Shown in pieces: positions 24,546 to 35,414 of a stretch of 64,000 bases of DNA. The notes under the pieces are model-generated. The model saw nothing but the letters and a program-made list of their open reading frames with translations. It was not told the DNA's origin and ran no database searches. Each line of letters begins with the position of its first letter. Positions within the stretch are counted from its first letter, which is position 1. The stretch is taken from assembly GCA_003952965.2 (NCBI GenBank), contig CM025855.1:7399419-7463418 (forward strand), written 5' to 3'. The position numbers and the translations under genes are program-made. The DNA is from Morella rubra (taxonomy: Eukaryota; Streptophyta; Magnoliopsida; Fagales; Myricaceae).

Positions 24546-25949
24546 GATATTAAACCTGTGGATAGAATTCCGGATGCAGCTCTTGAATCATCCATCCTGG
24601 AATTTGTGCCCAGTATCCGTTCTGGTAGCTTTGCTGACATTGGTTCTCGAAGATACATGGAAGATGAGCATATACGTATAGATGATCTCGCCTCTCACTT
24701 GGGATCAGTTTTTGAGTTTCCCAAACCAAGTGCCTTTTATGGGGTAATGAACTCTTGAACCATGGTTTTGCTTTGACGTGATACTTGTGTTACTTTTTGG
24801 CTGACTGAAAACTGACCGATTATGTCTATCTTATGCAGGTATTTGACGGTCATGGAGGACCTGAAGCAGCTGCTTATATAAAGAAGAATGCTATTAGTCT
24901 ATTTTTCGAGAATGCCAACTTCCCCCAAACATCTGAAGTTGATGATGTTTTCGTTGAAGAGGTTGAGAACTCACTCCGGAAATCATTTCTTCTGGCCGAC
25001 GTAGCCTTAGCAGAAGACGGCAGTGTGAGCAGTTCTTCATGGACAACGGCTCTTACTGCTCTGATATTTGGAAGGTATACTGGTACTTTAGAATTGCAGC
25101 TAGTAAAGTTGCTTATCTAGTTTCTAGCGTATTTGACTTAATGTTTGCCGAGTTAGGAAGACTAGTGGTATTTATCATTATCTGTCTGTTTTATATTACT
25201 TGAATCAGCAAACAGTTACACTTTTCCTGATTACCTCGACATGCTTTTTTCTGTATTGGGCACATGGGCTATTTTTGGCTTTATACTATGCCTTTTTGTT
25301 CCTTTCGCAGACTCTTTATGTATGGTAGCTCAGGAAGAAATTGTCAATAGCTCTTCCTATGCTGTGGTTTGATCATTCTGTTTATTTTTTTCAGCATTAC
25401 TTGATTTCTAGCTGAGTTATCTCTTTTCTCTTCCAGGCTTCTCTTGGTTGCAAATGTTGGGGATTGCAGAGCAGTTCTCTGCCGCAAAGGAGAGGCAATT
25501 GATATGTCTCAAGACCACAAGCCTATTTATCCATCTGAAAGAATGCGAGTTGAAGAGTTGGGTGGGTACATTGATGACGGGTATCTCAATGGTGTTTTAT
25601 CAGTTAGTCGAGCCTTGGGGACTGGGATATGAAGTTCCCTCGTGGTTCTCCGTCACCACTCATTGCAGAGCCAGAGTTCCGGCAGGTGGTTCTAACAGAG
25701 GATGATGAGTTCCTCATCATAGGGTGTGATGGAATTTGGGATGTGATGTCAAGTCAGCAAGCAGTTAGCCTTGTTCGTCGTGGGCTGCGGCGGCACGACG
25801 ACCCGGAGCACTGCGCAAGGGACCTTGTCAAGGAAGCGTCGCGTCTCAACACATTTGACAATCTCACTGTGGTTGTTGTATGCTTCTCTTCTCTGGATCA
25901 CTGGGAGCCATCACCGTCTCGGCAACGGAGGTTGAGGTGCCGTATGTAA
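24546..25949 (+). pseudogene. Protein phosphatase 2C pseudogene (DBP1-like group)
   Basis: Three exons are readable: 24546-24743, 24839-25074 and 25437-25949, with good GT-AG borders. Family motifs in order are RRYMEDEH (metal and phosphate site), [97 protein letters not shown] and [15 protein letters not shown]2Cs are Mg/Mn-dependent Ser/Thr phosphatases; this motif set resembles Arabidopsis DBP1-like members. The copy is damaged: the invariant GTTAL reads WTTAL, and one base is missing after ALG near 25620, so the expected GDWDMK becomes an early stop with the rest in another frame. No first exon was found upstream. A sequencing error could explain the shift but not the altered GTTA motif as easily. 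Confidence 0.85.
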
Positions 25950-26338
25950 CTCCATGTTAGTTTGCTGTAACAACACAACTGCATAACAGGAAACTCAACT
26001 CAATGTTCCAGTGGAACATACACGTCCAACAAGTGAAGCATTTATGCAATCATCTAAGCTGGACTAAGATGCTAGTAAAACTATTTTCAAGGAAGGGCTT
26101 GTATTATTTTCAACCAAGTTATGGTCGTTAAAGAAAAAATCAAAGGCTAAACTCAGTCTGTTGTACAAATGGCATAATCTTCATAATTCTCCAACTTGTG
26201 GAATTCTAGAAACAATTGCAGGAAATCTTTTGATGACAAAGATTTCTTACACAAATCAACCACTATTCAGTCCTCTTTGCCAATCCACATGGGGAGAAAA
26301 AAAATACTTGGAGAACATTTGTTAAATTTCAGTCATAC

Positions 26339-26454
26339 CAGTGTGGGTTCATCATCCTCCCAAGATTCCTTCACATCATTATCATCCACATCTTCATCAT
26401 CCCATTTATTTTTAGGTTGCTCCTTTGCAAGAATAGGTGGAATTTGCTCATCCT
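26339..26454 (-). pseudogene. Single eIF3 subunit J-like exon
   Basis: On the - strand an exon-like block with an acceptor (TTTTAG before 26454) and a donor (GTATGA after 26339) encodes DEQIPPILAKEQPKNKW, then DDEDVDDNDVKESWEDDEP. This acidic, Trp-containing pattern is the N-terminal region of translation initiation factor 3 subunit J, which binds the 40S decoding site. I found no upstream start exon and no downstream exons before the PP2C 3' end, so it looks like an orphan exon. The alternative, a chance acidic frame, is less likely given the clean splice sites and the order of residues. Confidence 0.6.
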
Positions 26455-26904
26455 CTAAAATAAAAGCATTTGCCTTCGTAAGCCTAAGTAGCAGACCCAA
26501 ACAGAAAAACCAACTATAACCTTCACGAGGCAATTATAAAGGACAAAAATTGGGACCAAACTTGGCTAATTATATCATTCCCTAGATGTTCTACCAAATA
26601 AAACCAAACAGTTCCTGAGTGCGATTCCTCTATATCATTTTGCACAAATTAAAACAACAGGAGCAATCAAAACAACAAAGTGTGAGCTTTTGATTAACAT
26701 ATCCATGAGATGACACATGAAAACACATCCCTTCATGTCACAACCAATTAACAAGAAAGGAAGCAAAGACAAATGATGTCCCATCTAAACAAATTTCTAG
26801 GGATAATTACTTTCTTAAGTATGAGCTAATTTTAATGTGTAACTAACTGGTAAGTCGACTTGAGACTTGTACTGCTCTTCAGTTTTACCGTTTTTAAGGC
26901 ATCG
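26455..26904. other. No gene recognised
   Basis: AT-rich DNA between the eIF3j-like exon and a small tandem repeat; nothing identifiable. Confidence 0.4.
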
Positions 26905-27058
26905 TAGCCCAGCATTAGATGACAATTTTCATAATGTTTCTTGGTTAGTATTATTATAATATGCTGACTGTAGACTTTCCATAGCCCAACATTAGATGAC
27001 AGTTTTCATAATGTTTCTTGGTTAGTATTATTGTAATACGCTGACTGTAGACTTCCCT
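26905..27058. repeat. Two-copy 77-bp tandem repeat
   Basis: The unit starting tagcccagcattagatgac at 26905 is repeated directly from 26982 with only a few base changes and ends near 27058. Confidence 0.9.
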
Positions 27059-27199
27059 TCCAGAAGTTCCATATTTGGTTACCACTTTTTAATTGAAAGA
27101 TGGCAAGGAAAAGATCAATCAGAATCATTGCTAACTTCACTAGACTCTCATTACAATGGGCTTCGGGGAATAGGACACTATAGACCCACCAAGATAGAA

Positions 27200-29029
27200 A
27201 TCAGACTAATTGGTGTCATGACCTGTGAAAGTAACTAGCCCAAAATGGCGTCAGACACTTGTAAAGGCATTGGGGAAGTTTCAGGGTTGACAACCTAAAC
27301 CGAAATATCAGCTTTTTTACAAATATTGAAAAAGAGTTGAGACAGTCTATTGGATCCCTGTTAACCAAAATAGTCATAATAATTAGCAAAATATAACCCC
27401 TAATAAATTGCAATTCTCATGAACCTATAAATAAGCTTTTTCCAATCCCAAGATTTTAAAAAGCTTCCAAAGAATACAAATTACAATGGTACACTGAACT
27501 GATGGCATGCAAAGTAAGAATATAGAGCAAGAAAAATTACCCTAGTCCTCCATCTTGTGTTGTCACTTAGTAGTTATAAGAAGAATAACAACTATGTCAC
27601 AAAGTGTGATACTGCAAAAAAAAAAGACGTAAACATCTAAAAAGATAAATAACAAGTCGAAGATGATAAGCATAAAATTAAAACACAAACTCAACAAGTG
27701 TGGGCATGCTTGTTTGTAAAAGTATTCTAGAATACAATGCATTCAACAAAATTTACAAAACTAACATCCAGAAATCTCAAAAAGTCCTATACAAACACTG
27801 ATACATTTTACACAATCTCCAACAAATTTTCACATAAACTCCAATACCTTTTCAAAAAAAAATTATAATAAATATTTTCTCTCAATACTTTTTCACCTAA
27901 TTTCAATACTTTTTTTTTTTATAAACAATTACATCAAATCATTTCTCTGTACACCTGTTTACAAATTCTAACAAAAATTAAATATCATTAAAACTTTTCA
28001 CCAACTTTTACACAAAAATCTATAAAACTCCAATCTACATATACATGCACAATTCTATCAAAAATCCTAAAAATCTTTCAATTTTTTACAAAACAAACAT
28101 CCCCTAAGTTTTAACAATAGTAAACTGCCATCAAGTTGATAGAAGTGACAATTAAATGCTTTCTTAGCATACTTTTAACTTAGACCAGGACTTCCACACT
28201 GCTAATGAGATTATATATGATCCTCAGCTGCAAGCAATTCGGTTAGAGATGCAATCACAATCCTGAGGCCAAAGAATTGAGGCAATCATCTCTAGACTAA
28301 GGAAGAAGCTTCTTTGGCCCAATATAAGGAGCCCATGTTAGTGAAAAATATAAGCAGTATTTTACACTCGACCTTTTCTATGATTTTGAGCCTGTGCTAC
28401 TTCAATCAACAGAACGCACAACCCACAAAAACCAACGAAACCTGTCCTTCAATCTCCATTTTAATTCAATTAAAACAACATTAAGTAAGGCACTGACCTG
28501 AAATCCAAGAGCAAGGCAGCAACACTAATAATTTACACAAAATAGAAACCGTCAATAAAACACAATAAATTGAGGAAGAAAATGTAACGGGGAGTATGAG
28601 AGATGCCGGATTCCAAATCTTTCGAAAAATCGACACAAATAATATTTGGAAAATCGTTGCCCCTTTCCATCGAAATCAGTCGATCACCGATTCACCGAGT
28701 GAGGTCTAATAATCAGCCACCCACGATAAATCAAAATCACCTAACTTGAAGAATAATCAAAATCATTGATCAATGTGTCTGACTTACCAGATTAGTGTGT
28801 TGATCGGCTAATTTGAATTGGGCTGAGAGAAAGACACTGAGACTGAGAGACAGAACGGATGAGAACCGAGTCACCAAGACACTGTAGCAGTGATAATGAA
28901 CCACAGAGAGGCAGAGAGAGGGACCCACGACCAGCTAGGATTGAAGAATGGCTAGGGCAGATAGGGTGATTGGTGAACCGTGAACCGTTGAGACTTAAGA
29001 GAGACAGAGTCACAGAGAAAATGAGAGAA
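27200..29029. repeat. 1.8-kb tandem duplication, copy 1
   Basis: From atcagactaattggtgtc to atgagagaa this matches 29143-30959 in the same orientation with scattered substitutions and small indels. On the - strand its first 250 bases (28791-29029) are C/T-rich and end in CTG followed by GTAAGTC, looking like an untranslated first exon with a splice donor. No protein domain is recognised in the unit; the short - strand frames (27216-27413 and its partner in copy 2) are unlike any family I know. A MITE lies inside. Confidence 0.9.
27702..28104. mobile_element. AT-rich MITE inside duplication copy 1
   Basis: The left end reads gggcatgcttgtttgtaaaa and the right end, on the other strand, reads ggggatgtttgttttgtaaa: imperfect inverted termini around about 400 very AT-rich bases with no coding frame. 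A target duplication is not clear. The same element is in copy 2 at 29642-30040, so it inserted before the duplication. Confidence 0.6.
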
Positions 29030-29142
29030 GCAGAGATACGGAAGGAGAGGACCGGCAACTGCTAAGGAGGCGGCGAGAGACAACATGTAACAAACCTCCA
29101 TATCAATCAAACAGAATATTCACTGAAAATCTTCACTGAAGT

Positions 29143-30959
29143 ATCAGACTAATTGGTGTCATGACCTGTGAAAGTAACTAGCCCAAAATGGCGTCAGGCA
29201 CTTGTAAAGGCATTGGGGAAGTTTCAGGGTTGACAACCTAAAACGAAATATTAGCTTCTTTGCAAATATTGAAAAAGAGTTGAGACAGTCTGTTGGATCC
29301 CCGTAAGTCAAAATAGTCATAATAATTAGCATAATATAACCCCTAATAAATTGCAATCTCATGAACCTATAAATAACCTTTTTCCAATCCCAAGATTTTA
29401 AAAAGCTTCCAAAGAATACAAATAACAATGGTTCATTGAACTGATGGCATGCATAGTAAAAATATAGAGCAAGAAAAATTACCCTAGTCCTCCATCTTGT
29501 GTTGTCACTTAGTAGTTATAAGAAGAATAACAACTATGTCACAAAGTGTGATACTGCAAAAAAAAAAGACGTAAACATCTAAAAAGATAAATAACAAGTG
29601 GTAGATGATAAACATAAAATTAAACCACAAACTCAATAAGTGTGTGCATGTTCGTTTGTAAAAGTATTCTAGAATACAATGCATTAAATAAAATTTGCAA
29701 AACTAACATCCAAAATCTCAAAAATTTCTACACAAACACCAATACCTTTTACACAATCTCCAACAATTTTTCACATAAACTCCAATACCTTTTCAAAAAA
29801 AAAAAAATATAATAAATATTTTCTCTTCATACTTTTTCACCTAATTTCAATACTTTTTTATTAACAATTACACCAAATCATCTCTCTCTACACCCTTTTA
29901 CAAATTTCAACAAAAATTAAATATCTTTAAAACTTTTCACCAACTTTTAACAAAAATTATAAAACTCCAATCTACATAATATTCACAATTCTACTAAAAA
30001 TCCTAAAAATCTTTCAATTTTTTACAAAACGAACATCCTCTAAGTTTTAACAATAGTAAACTGCCATCAAGTTGATAGAAGTGATAGTTAAATGCTTTCT
30101 CAGCATACTTTTAACTTAGACCAAGACTTCCACACTGCTAATGAGATTATATATGATCCTCAGCTGCAAGCAATTCGGTTAGAGACGCAATCACAATCCT
30201 GAGGCCAAAGAATTGAGGCAATCATCTCTAAACTAAGGATGAAGCGTCTTTGGCCCAATACAAGGAGCCCATATTAGTGAAAAGTATAAACAATATTCTA
30301 CACTCGACCTTTTCTATGATTCTATGATTTTGAGCCTGTGCTACTTCAGTCAAAAGAACACACAACCCATAGAAACCAACGAAACCTGCCCTCCAATCTC
30401 CATTTTAATTAAATGAAAACAACATTAAGTAAGGCACTGACTTGGAATCCGAGAGCAAGGCAACAACACTAATAATCTAGACCAAAATAGAAACCGTCAG
30501 TGAAACATAATAAATTGAGGAAGAAAATGTAACGGGGAGTATGAGAGATGCCGGATTCCAGATCTTTCGAAAAATCGACACAAATAATATTTGAAAAATT
30601 GTTGCCCCCTTCCACCGAAATCAGTCGATCACCGATTCACCGAGTGAGGTCTGATAATCAGCCACCCACGATAAATCAAAATCACCTAACTTGAAGAATA
30701 ATCGAAATCTTTGATCAATGTGTCTGACTTACTGATTAGTGTGTTGATCGGCTCATTTGAATTGGGCTGAGAGAGAGAGACGGAACGGATGAGAATCGAG
30801 TCACCAAGACACTATAGCAGTGACAGTGAACCATAGAGAGGCGGAGAGAGGGACCCACAACCGGCTAGGATTAAGGAACGACTAGGGCAAATAGGGTGAT
30901 TGGTGAACCGTGAACCGTTGAGACTTAAGAGAGACAGAGTCACAGAGAAAATGAGAGAA
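29143..30959. repeat. 1.8-kb tandem duplication, copy 2
   Basis: This is the second unit of the duplication described at 27200-29029, separated from it by about 113 bases. At 30960 it joins directly to the right arm of the inverted ECR1 duplication, so its right border coincides with a rearrangement junction. Confidence 0.9.
29642..30040. mobile_element. AT-rich MITE inside duplication copy 2
   Basis: Duplicate of the MITE at 27702-28104, with the same inverted termini (gtgcatgttcgtttgtaaaa on the left; the complement of ttttacaaaacgaacatcc on the right) and minor differences. Confidence 0.6.
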
Positions 30960-32406
30960 ATAAATGATATTTAGATTACATAGAAAGAAGTTTAAAAATC
31001 AACAATTTGGCAAAGGGAAAATACAAATAGTTGAGTAATTTATTACCTCATCCCACTTGTTTAAGTGGGCATATTCAATGCAATGGGCAGCAGTTCTAGG
31101 AGTTTCAGCAAGGGTGCATCAGAATAGGTTTAAGTTTCAGCAAGGGTGCATCAGAATCTTCTTGAGCGTTAGCATCAGAATCAGACTCTAAATTTCCAAA
31201 CAACAATGAGAGAAGGTAGATTAGTGCAAGCAGAGTTTAGTAACAACTAGTCAGTTTAAGAATGACATGCTATGAAGCCAGCATGAAAAATTTAAGGATG
31301 CTGCCACTCAACCAAGGTTCATATAAGCTTTTTGGCATTTAATTTTACAGATTCGTCTATATTGAAGAATCAGACTATAGCCCTTGAGATGCCCAAACGG
31401 GTGTTGCACTTTATTACATTACAAGAAGTTATAAAAAGTGGCAGGGTTTTAGATCCATACCAAGAAAACTACAAGTTACAGCATTGATGTAGCTCCAGCC
31501 TCAATTGAATCAAAACCAAGAACTATAATACTGAAATCACTGTAAAAATAAAGTGTTTGTCTTCAATTCGGCAATAATGTGGCTTGATATTCACACCACT
31601 AACTCTTTCTATAACACCCTTTGCTGCAACCTCCGCTTTTGGCTTCCCAACATCTTCAAATCTTAAACGGAACAGTCACCGCTAAGAAAATATTTGCGAA
31701 AAAGAAATTGAAAATCCAAAATGTCACATATAGAACACACATAAACCAAAGGAATTGTTGGAAGTCATTAGGGGACAGCAATACACATGGTAAAGCATTA
31801 AATTAACTGATTTCATAAAAAAGACATAGAAGACATTGCAGATTGCTCATCCTCACCTCTAGATGTTTTCAATATACAGTTTTGGTTTTAAGAAAATTAA
31901 CACATACTATTGGTGACCTAAGTACCCCAAAAGCTTTGATCACCAAAAATCGAAGCAAATTTAGCAAATATGAGGATTTGCCCATTCTATGAGGTCCTCT
32001 AAGAATGTATGATAATTTCAACATCCAAAGTGACCCAGAATTATGATATAAGCAGAATTTACTTATTTCGAAAGAGTTCCATCATTTTTCTAAATACCCA
32101 TGACATGGGTTTCATTCATATATTCAAACTTGAGAGTAAAACCAAAACTTCTGGGAAACAAATAAACTTCGATTCAGATAAAACCAAAACAAAAGAGAGG
32201 AAAAAGAAAGATAGAAAAACTAACAAAGTACCTGAAGAGGAATTGACGATTGAGATTGGCGCCGTCGATTCGTTTAGGGGGGAGGATGAAAAGGATGAAG
32301 ATGAATGGGCAGTAGATTTTGGGGGGGAAATTTTTGTTTTTTTAAACCAGGTGCCACGTATGCAAGGTCGACTAGAAGTCGGTTTTGAGTCGAGGGTATA
32401 TCATTA
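30960..32406 (-). repeat. Right arm of the 1.45-kb inverted duplication
   Basis: Reverse complement of 20250-21697, ending at gtatatcatta (32406). It differs from the left arm by substitutions and small indels. Near 31120-31170 it has an extra direct repeat of about 26 bases (the block around gggtgcatcagaat) that the left arm lacks. Confidence 0.85.
31047..32275 (-). pseudogene. ECR1: Second ECR1/UBA3-like fragment, inverted
   Basis: Read on the - strand, the same exon remnants appear: GANLNRQFLFR (about 32270-32231, here with an intact AGGT donor), the exon ending AEVAAK and the VSGVNIKPHYCRIEDK block (about 31650-31560), SDSDANAQED (about 31190), and HCIEYAHLNKWDE ending at 31047 before a GTAATA donor. 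The VHSGKAF exon present on the left is missing, because the arm is cut at 30960 where the tandem duplication begins. It shares the left copy's deletion before the catalytic Cys, so the deletion predates the inverted duplication. It is not functional. Confidence 0.78.
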
Positions 32407-32735
32407 CTCTGGGACTAATGCTGTACCTACTGGCCTGTACTCTTACTGGAGTCTGGGGAGCGGTGTGTGAGAGGACTCATAACATTGAATGGATTGAATG
32501 GATTTAGACCTGAAGACGTGTCTGGGGGCGCATCTAGGTTGTACACTGGTCATATCAATTTGGGCTTTGTTGTGACAAGTAGCCCATTTTAATATAATCT
32601 ATGTTATCCAACCGAGGCAAACTATGTCAAGCATTGTGTCAATTTATACTTTTGGCCTCTAAAGGTAATAGTTCTTTTTTTTTTCTTTGAATAATATCGA
32701 GAGTCTTGTATTACTTGGCGAGAAACACAAACTAT
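32407..32735. other. No gene recognised
   Basis: A short stretch between the inverted arm and a MITE; nothing identifiable. Confidence 0.4.
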
Positions 32736-32960
32736 GGATGTCCGTTTTGTTAAAAAATTTAAAATTTAAATTCAATCCTCTAAAATTACAATCACAACAT
32801 TACTTCTACACAAATATCAATATAACTCAATATTTTTTTTTTTTTACAAATATCAATATTACTTAACAACTTCTACACAAATACAATAAAATTCTAACAT
32901 CACCTAAATATTCGCAACATACTTAAAATTCTTAAAATTTTACCAAAATGAACATGCCCC
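32736..32960. mobile_element. AT-rich MITE
   Basis: The left end reads ggatgtccgttttgttaaaa and the right end, on the other strand, reads ggggcatgttcattttggta, flanking about 225 AT-rich bases. It resembles the MITE at 27702 in its termini. No clear target duplication. Confidence 0.55.
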
Positions 32961-34890
32961 AAATCTCACCTAAATTAGCCTTAACTTGGTTGCCAAGGAA
33001 GAATAGTGAAACCTCATTAAGGAGGTTGGATACCACAAATGCTTTATATTGAGCAGAGAGAGTGGTGATGGGATATAGTAGATTGCAGCTACTGGAACCA
33101 ATAAGTGCATTATAAGGTGATAGTTCAATAGTTAAAAGGATAAACATTTTTATCCTGGATGAATTGTTATATGGTGGGTTGACGTGAGTTTGAATCTTAC
33201 AGTTTTATGTGTAAGTTTTTGAATTAATTGATACTTACACTTTGAGTTCGGTTTTAGTGTCTAAAATTTGTCGTTGTGCTCCTAACCTTGTCAGTGCTTT
33301 TCTCAACTGTGTTAGGTTAATCCGAGTGTGATACACAAAGGTTGAGTGCAATAGATTTCTCCTAATACTCTAAAAAAAATTTATATGTTGTTCGGGTTCT
33401 CGGCCGATTCCCGTTCGCTCGCCCCCTCATAATCCATTAGTGGGTAGACTTGTAGTACTTGTATTATCCTAGTTAGTGTACAAATTTGTGTGAATATATG
33501 TACTTTTGAGGGCACTAGAATTGAAATAACCATATATACACATTTAGCCACAAAAAGGCTGAAGTGTTTTTTCATATAAAATTGTCAGTATAAAGTAGGA
33601 ATACGTAATGATCAAGGAATGGTTACAACCTTGATATCAAAACATAAATTTAAATTGCCTTCTCTATTCTGGACTAACTTCACCTCTCTCTCTCTCTCTC
33701 CCTCTCTTCATCTCTCCCTCTCTTCATCTCTCCATCTCCTCTACTAATTAAAAATCGCAAAAAAAAAAAAAAAACGAGTAGGTATGTTATTGCGAATCAT
33801 TTTCGAATGAATTAGTAGAAAGGCTTTTACATTAAATGAGGCAGAGTTAGAAACATTGAAACAACATGCACAGTAATACAACTCCTGTATGTAGTTTGGA
33901 TACGAATTGCCTTGTGGCCAACGGGCCCTTTTCTGTTTTTTTTTTTTTTTTTTTTTTGGGGGGGGGGGGGGGGGTCATATAGAGGTCGCAGGTTTGGCCC
34001 ATTAGAGGTCCAGATTTATTGGGCTTAGGTGATAAGAACATCATAAAAATAAAGCTTAATTACTCAATTAGTACCTAAACACTTAGTTTATGTACAAATT
34101 GAGCAAGGATGACAGGTACATTCATTTTATCTGGAGATCGTAATTGTACTCAATTATCTATCTTTGCGACTAGCTTTTTTTTTTTTTTTTTTTTTTTCAG
34201 TTTTGATATATCTGTGCTCCTGTTAAAAAGTCGGCCAATCCATGTGATTTTTGACCCTTTTCCAATTTGGTAGTTAGGGTTCGTTTATTTCTATAACAGT
34301 ATTTGAGGTTAAGAAAGATCACATCCCATAAATAAATAAGCAAAAGATAAAAAAAATTATGAAAAATAGAAAACCTAGAATATAGAAAAAAAAATCTATC
34401 CATAATTATATATAACGCAAATATGACAATTTTTTTAAATATTCATTTTTATAACATTATTGAGTATATATATTTAAAGTTTCTAAAATTTGTTATCTTT
34501 ATTTTAAAGTTTATTTCTTAACTTTTAATTTAATTATTTTATGCCTTTGATTTTTTTAATTTTCCTATATTTTCTCTCTCTTGGTTTTTTGTTTAATTTC
34601 GTCGGGGTGTTGCCTTCATGTGTTTATTTGCTTAGTTTTTTCTCTATTTATTCTATTAACAAAATCTCTTAATATATAATTATGGATTGTTTTTTATTTT
34701 TTAGGTTTTTTATACTTATAAAATTAAATATTAATTTTTTTAAAAAAAGATCTATTTTTTTTTTTATATTTTTATAATTTTTTTTTAATACGCAGTCATC
34801 TATTTCCATTAGTCAATTCAACAAAGAGACTGAAATGAGTTCTGATGGACAAGCGCGGCTGCTTGGCCTCTGGGCCCCCAAACGACCCTT
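32961..34890. other. Intergenic DNA with simple repeats
   Basis: Simple repeats are a CT-rich microsatellite near 33680-33740, an unusual T22 run directly followed by G17 (33936-33974), and long T runs near 34176-34197 and 34757-34790. No gene is recognised. A + strand GC-richer patch at 34850-35190 has open frames without known motifs. Confidence 0.5.
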
Positions 34891-35414
34891 TCTGTGTCCT
34901 TCGCTGATTGGTCGACCGGCGTGTGGGGCCTTACGCTCACCCATTTTTGCTCTTGGCCGCTTCCTCTCCTCCAACTACTGATTTTGCCATCCTCTTCTGC
35001 TTTGGGCTTTTATTTTCCGCTGGTTTTACCAGCTTATTACCCTCTGTCGATTTTTTGTCGTTTATGGGTCACTTCTCATCTATTTGGGTCTGGTTTGTAT
35101 GTTCGTTAGGCCTCCTAACTCGTTGGTCCGTTGTCTTAATAGAAGATTTGACTAGCCCTTTAAAATATGTACCTGAGGTGTTTAAATCCCCTTGAAATTA
35201 ATGAATGTGTGAGTTTTTATGACAAAATAATAATAATGATAATAATAACAGAGGGATCGAAATGAGATCTTGCTTAACGGTAGGGATTGCTATAGGAAGA
35301 AATGAATTCTAGGGAACAAATTGGGAATAAGGTCAAACGACATCTACTGACTATTTTTTTTTTCCTAGTAACATTCGACTTTAGAGTTACAGAAGTAGAT
35401 AGTGAGAGTCTTAC

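Noticed and set aside
20250..32406. The two ECR1 arms as long terminal inverted repeats of one 12-kb transposon.
   Set aside because: No target duplication at the outer borders, and the arms are ordinary gene exons and introns rather than transposon ends.
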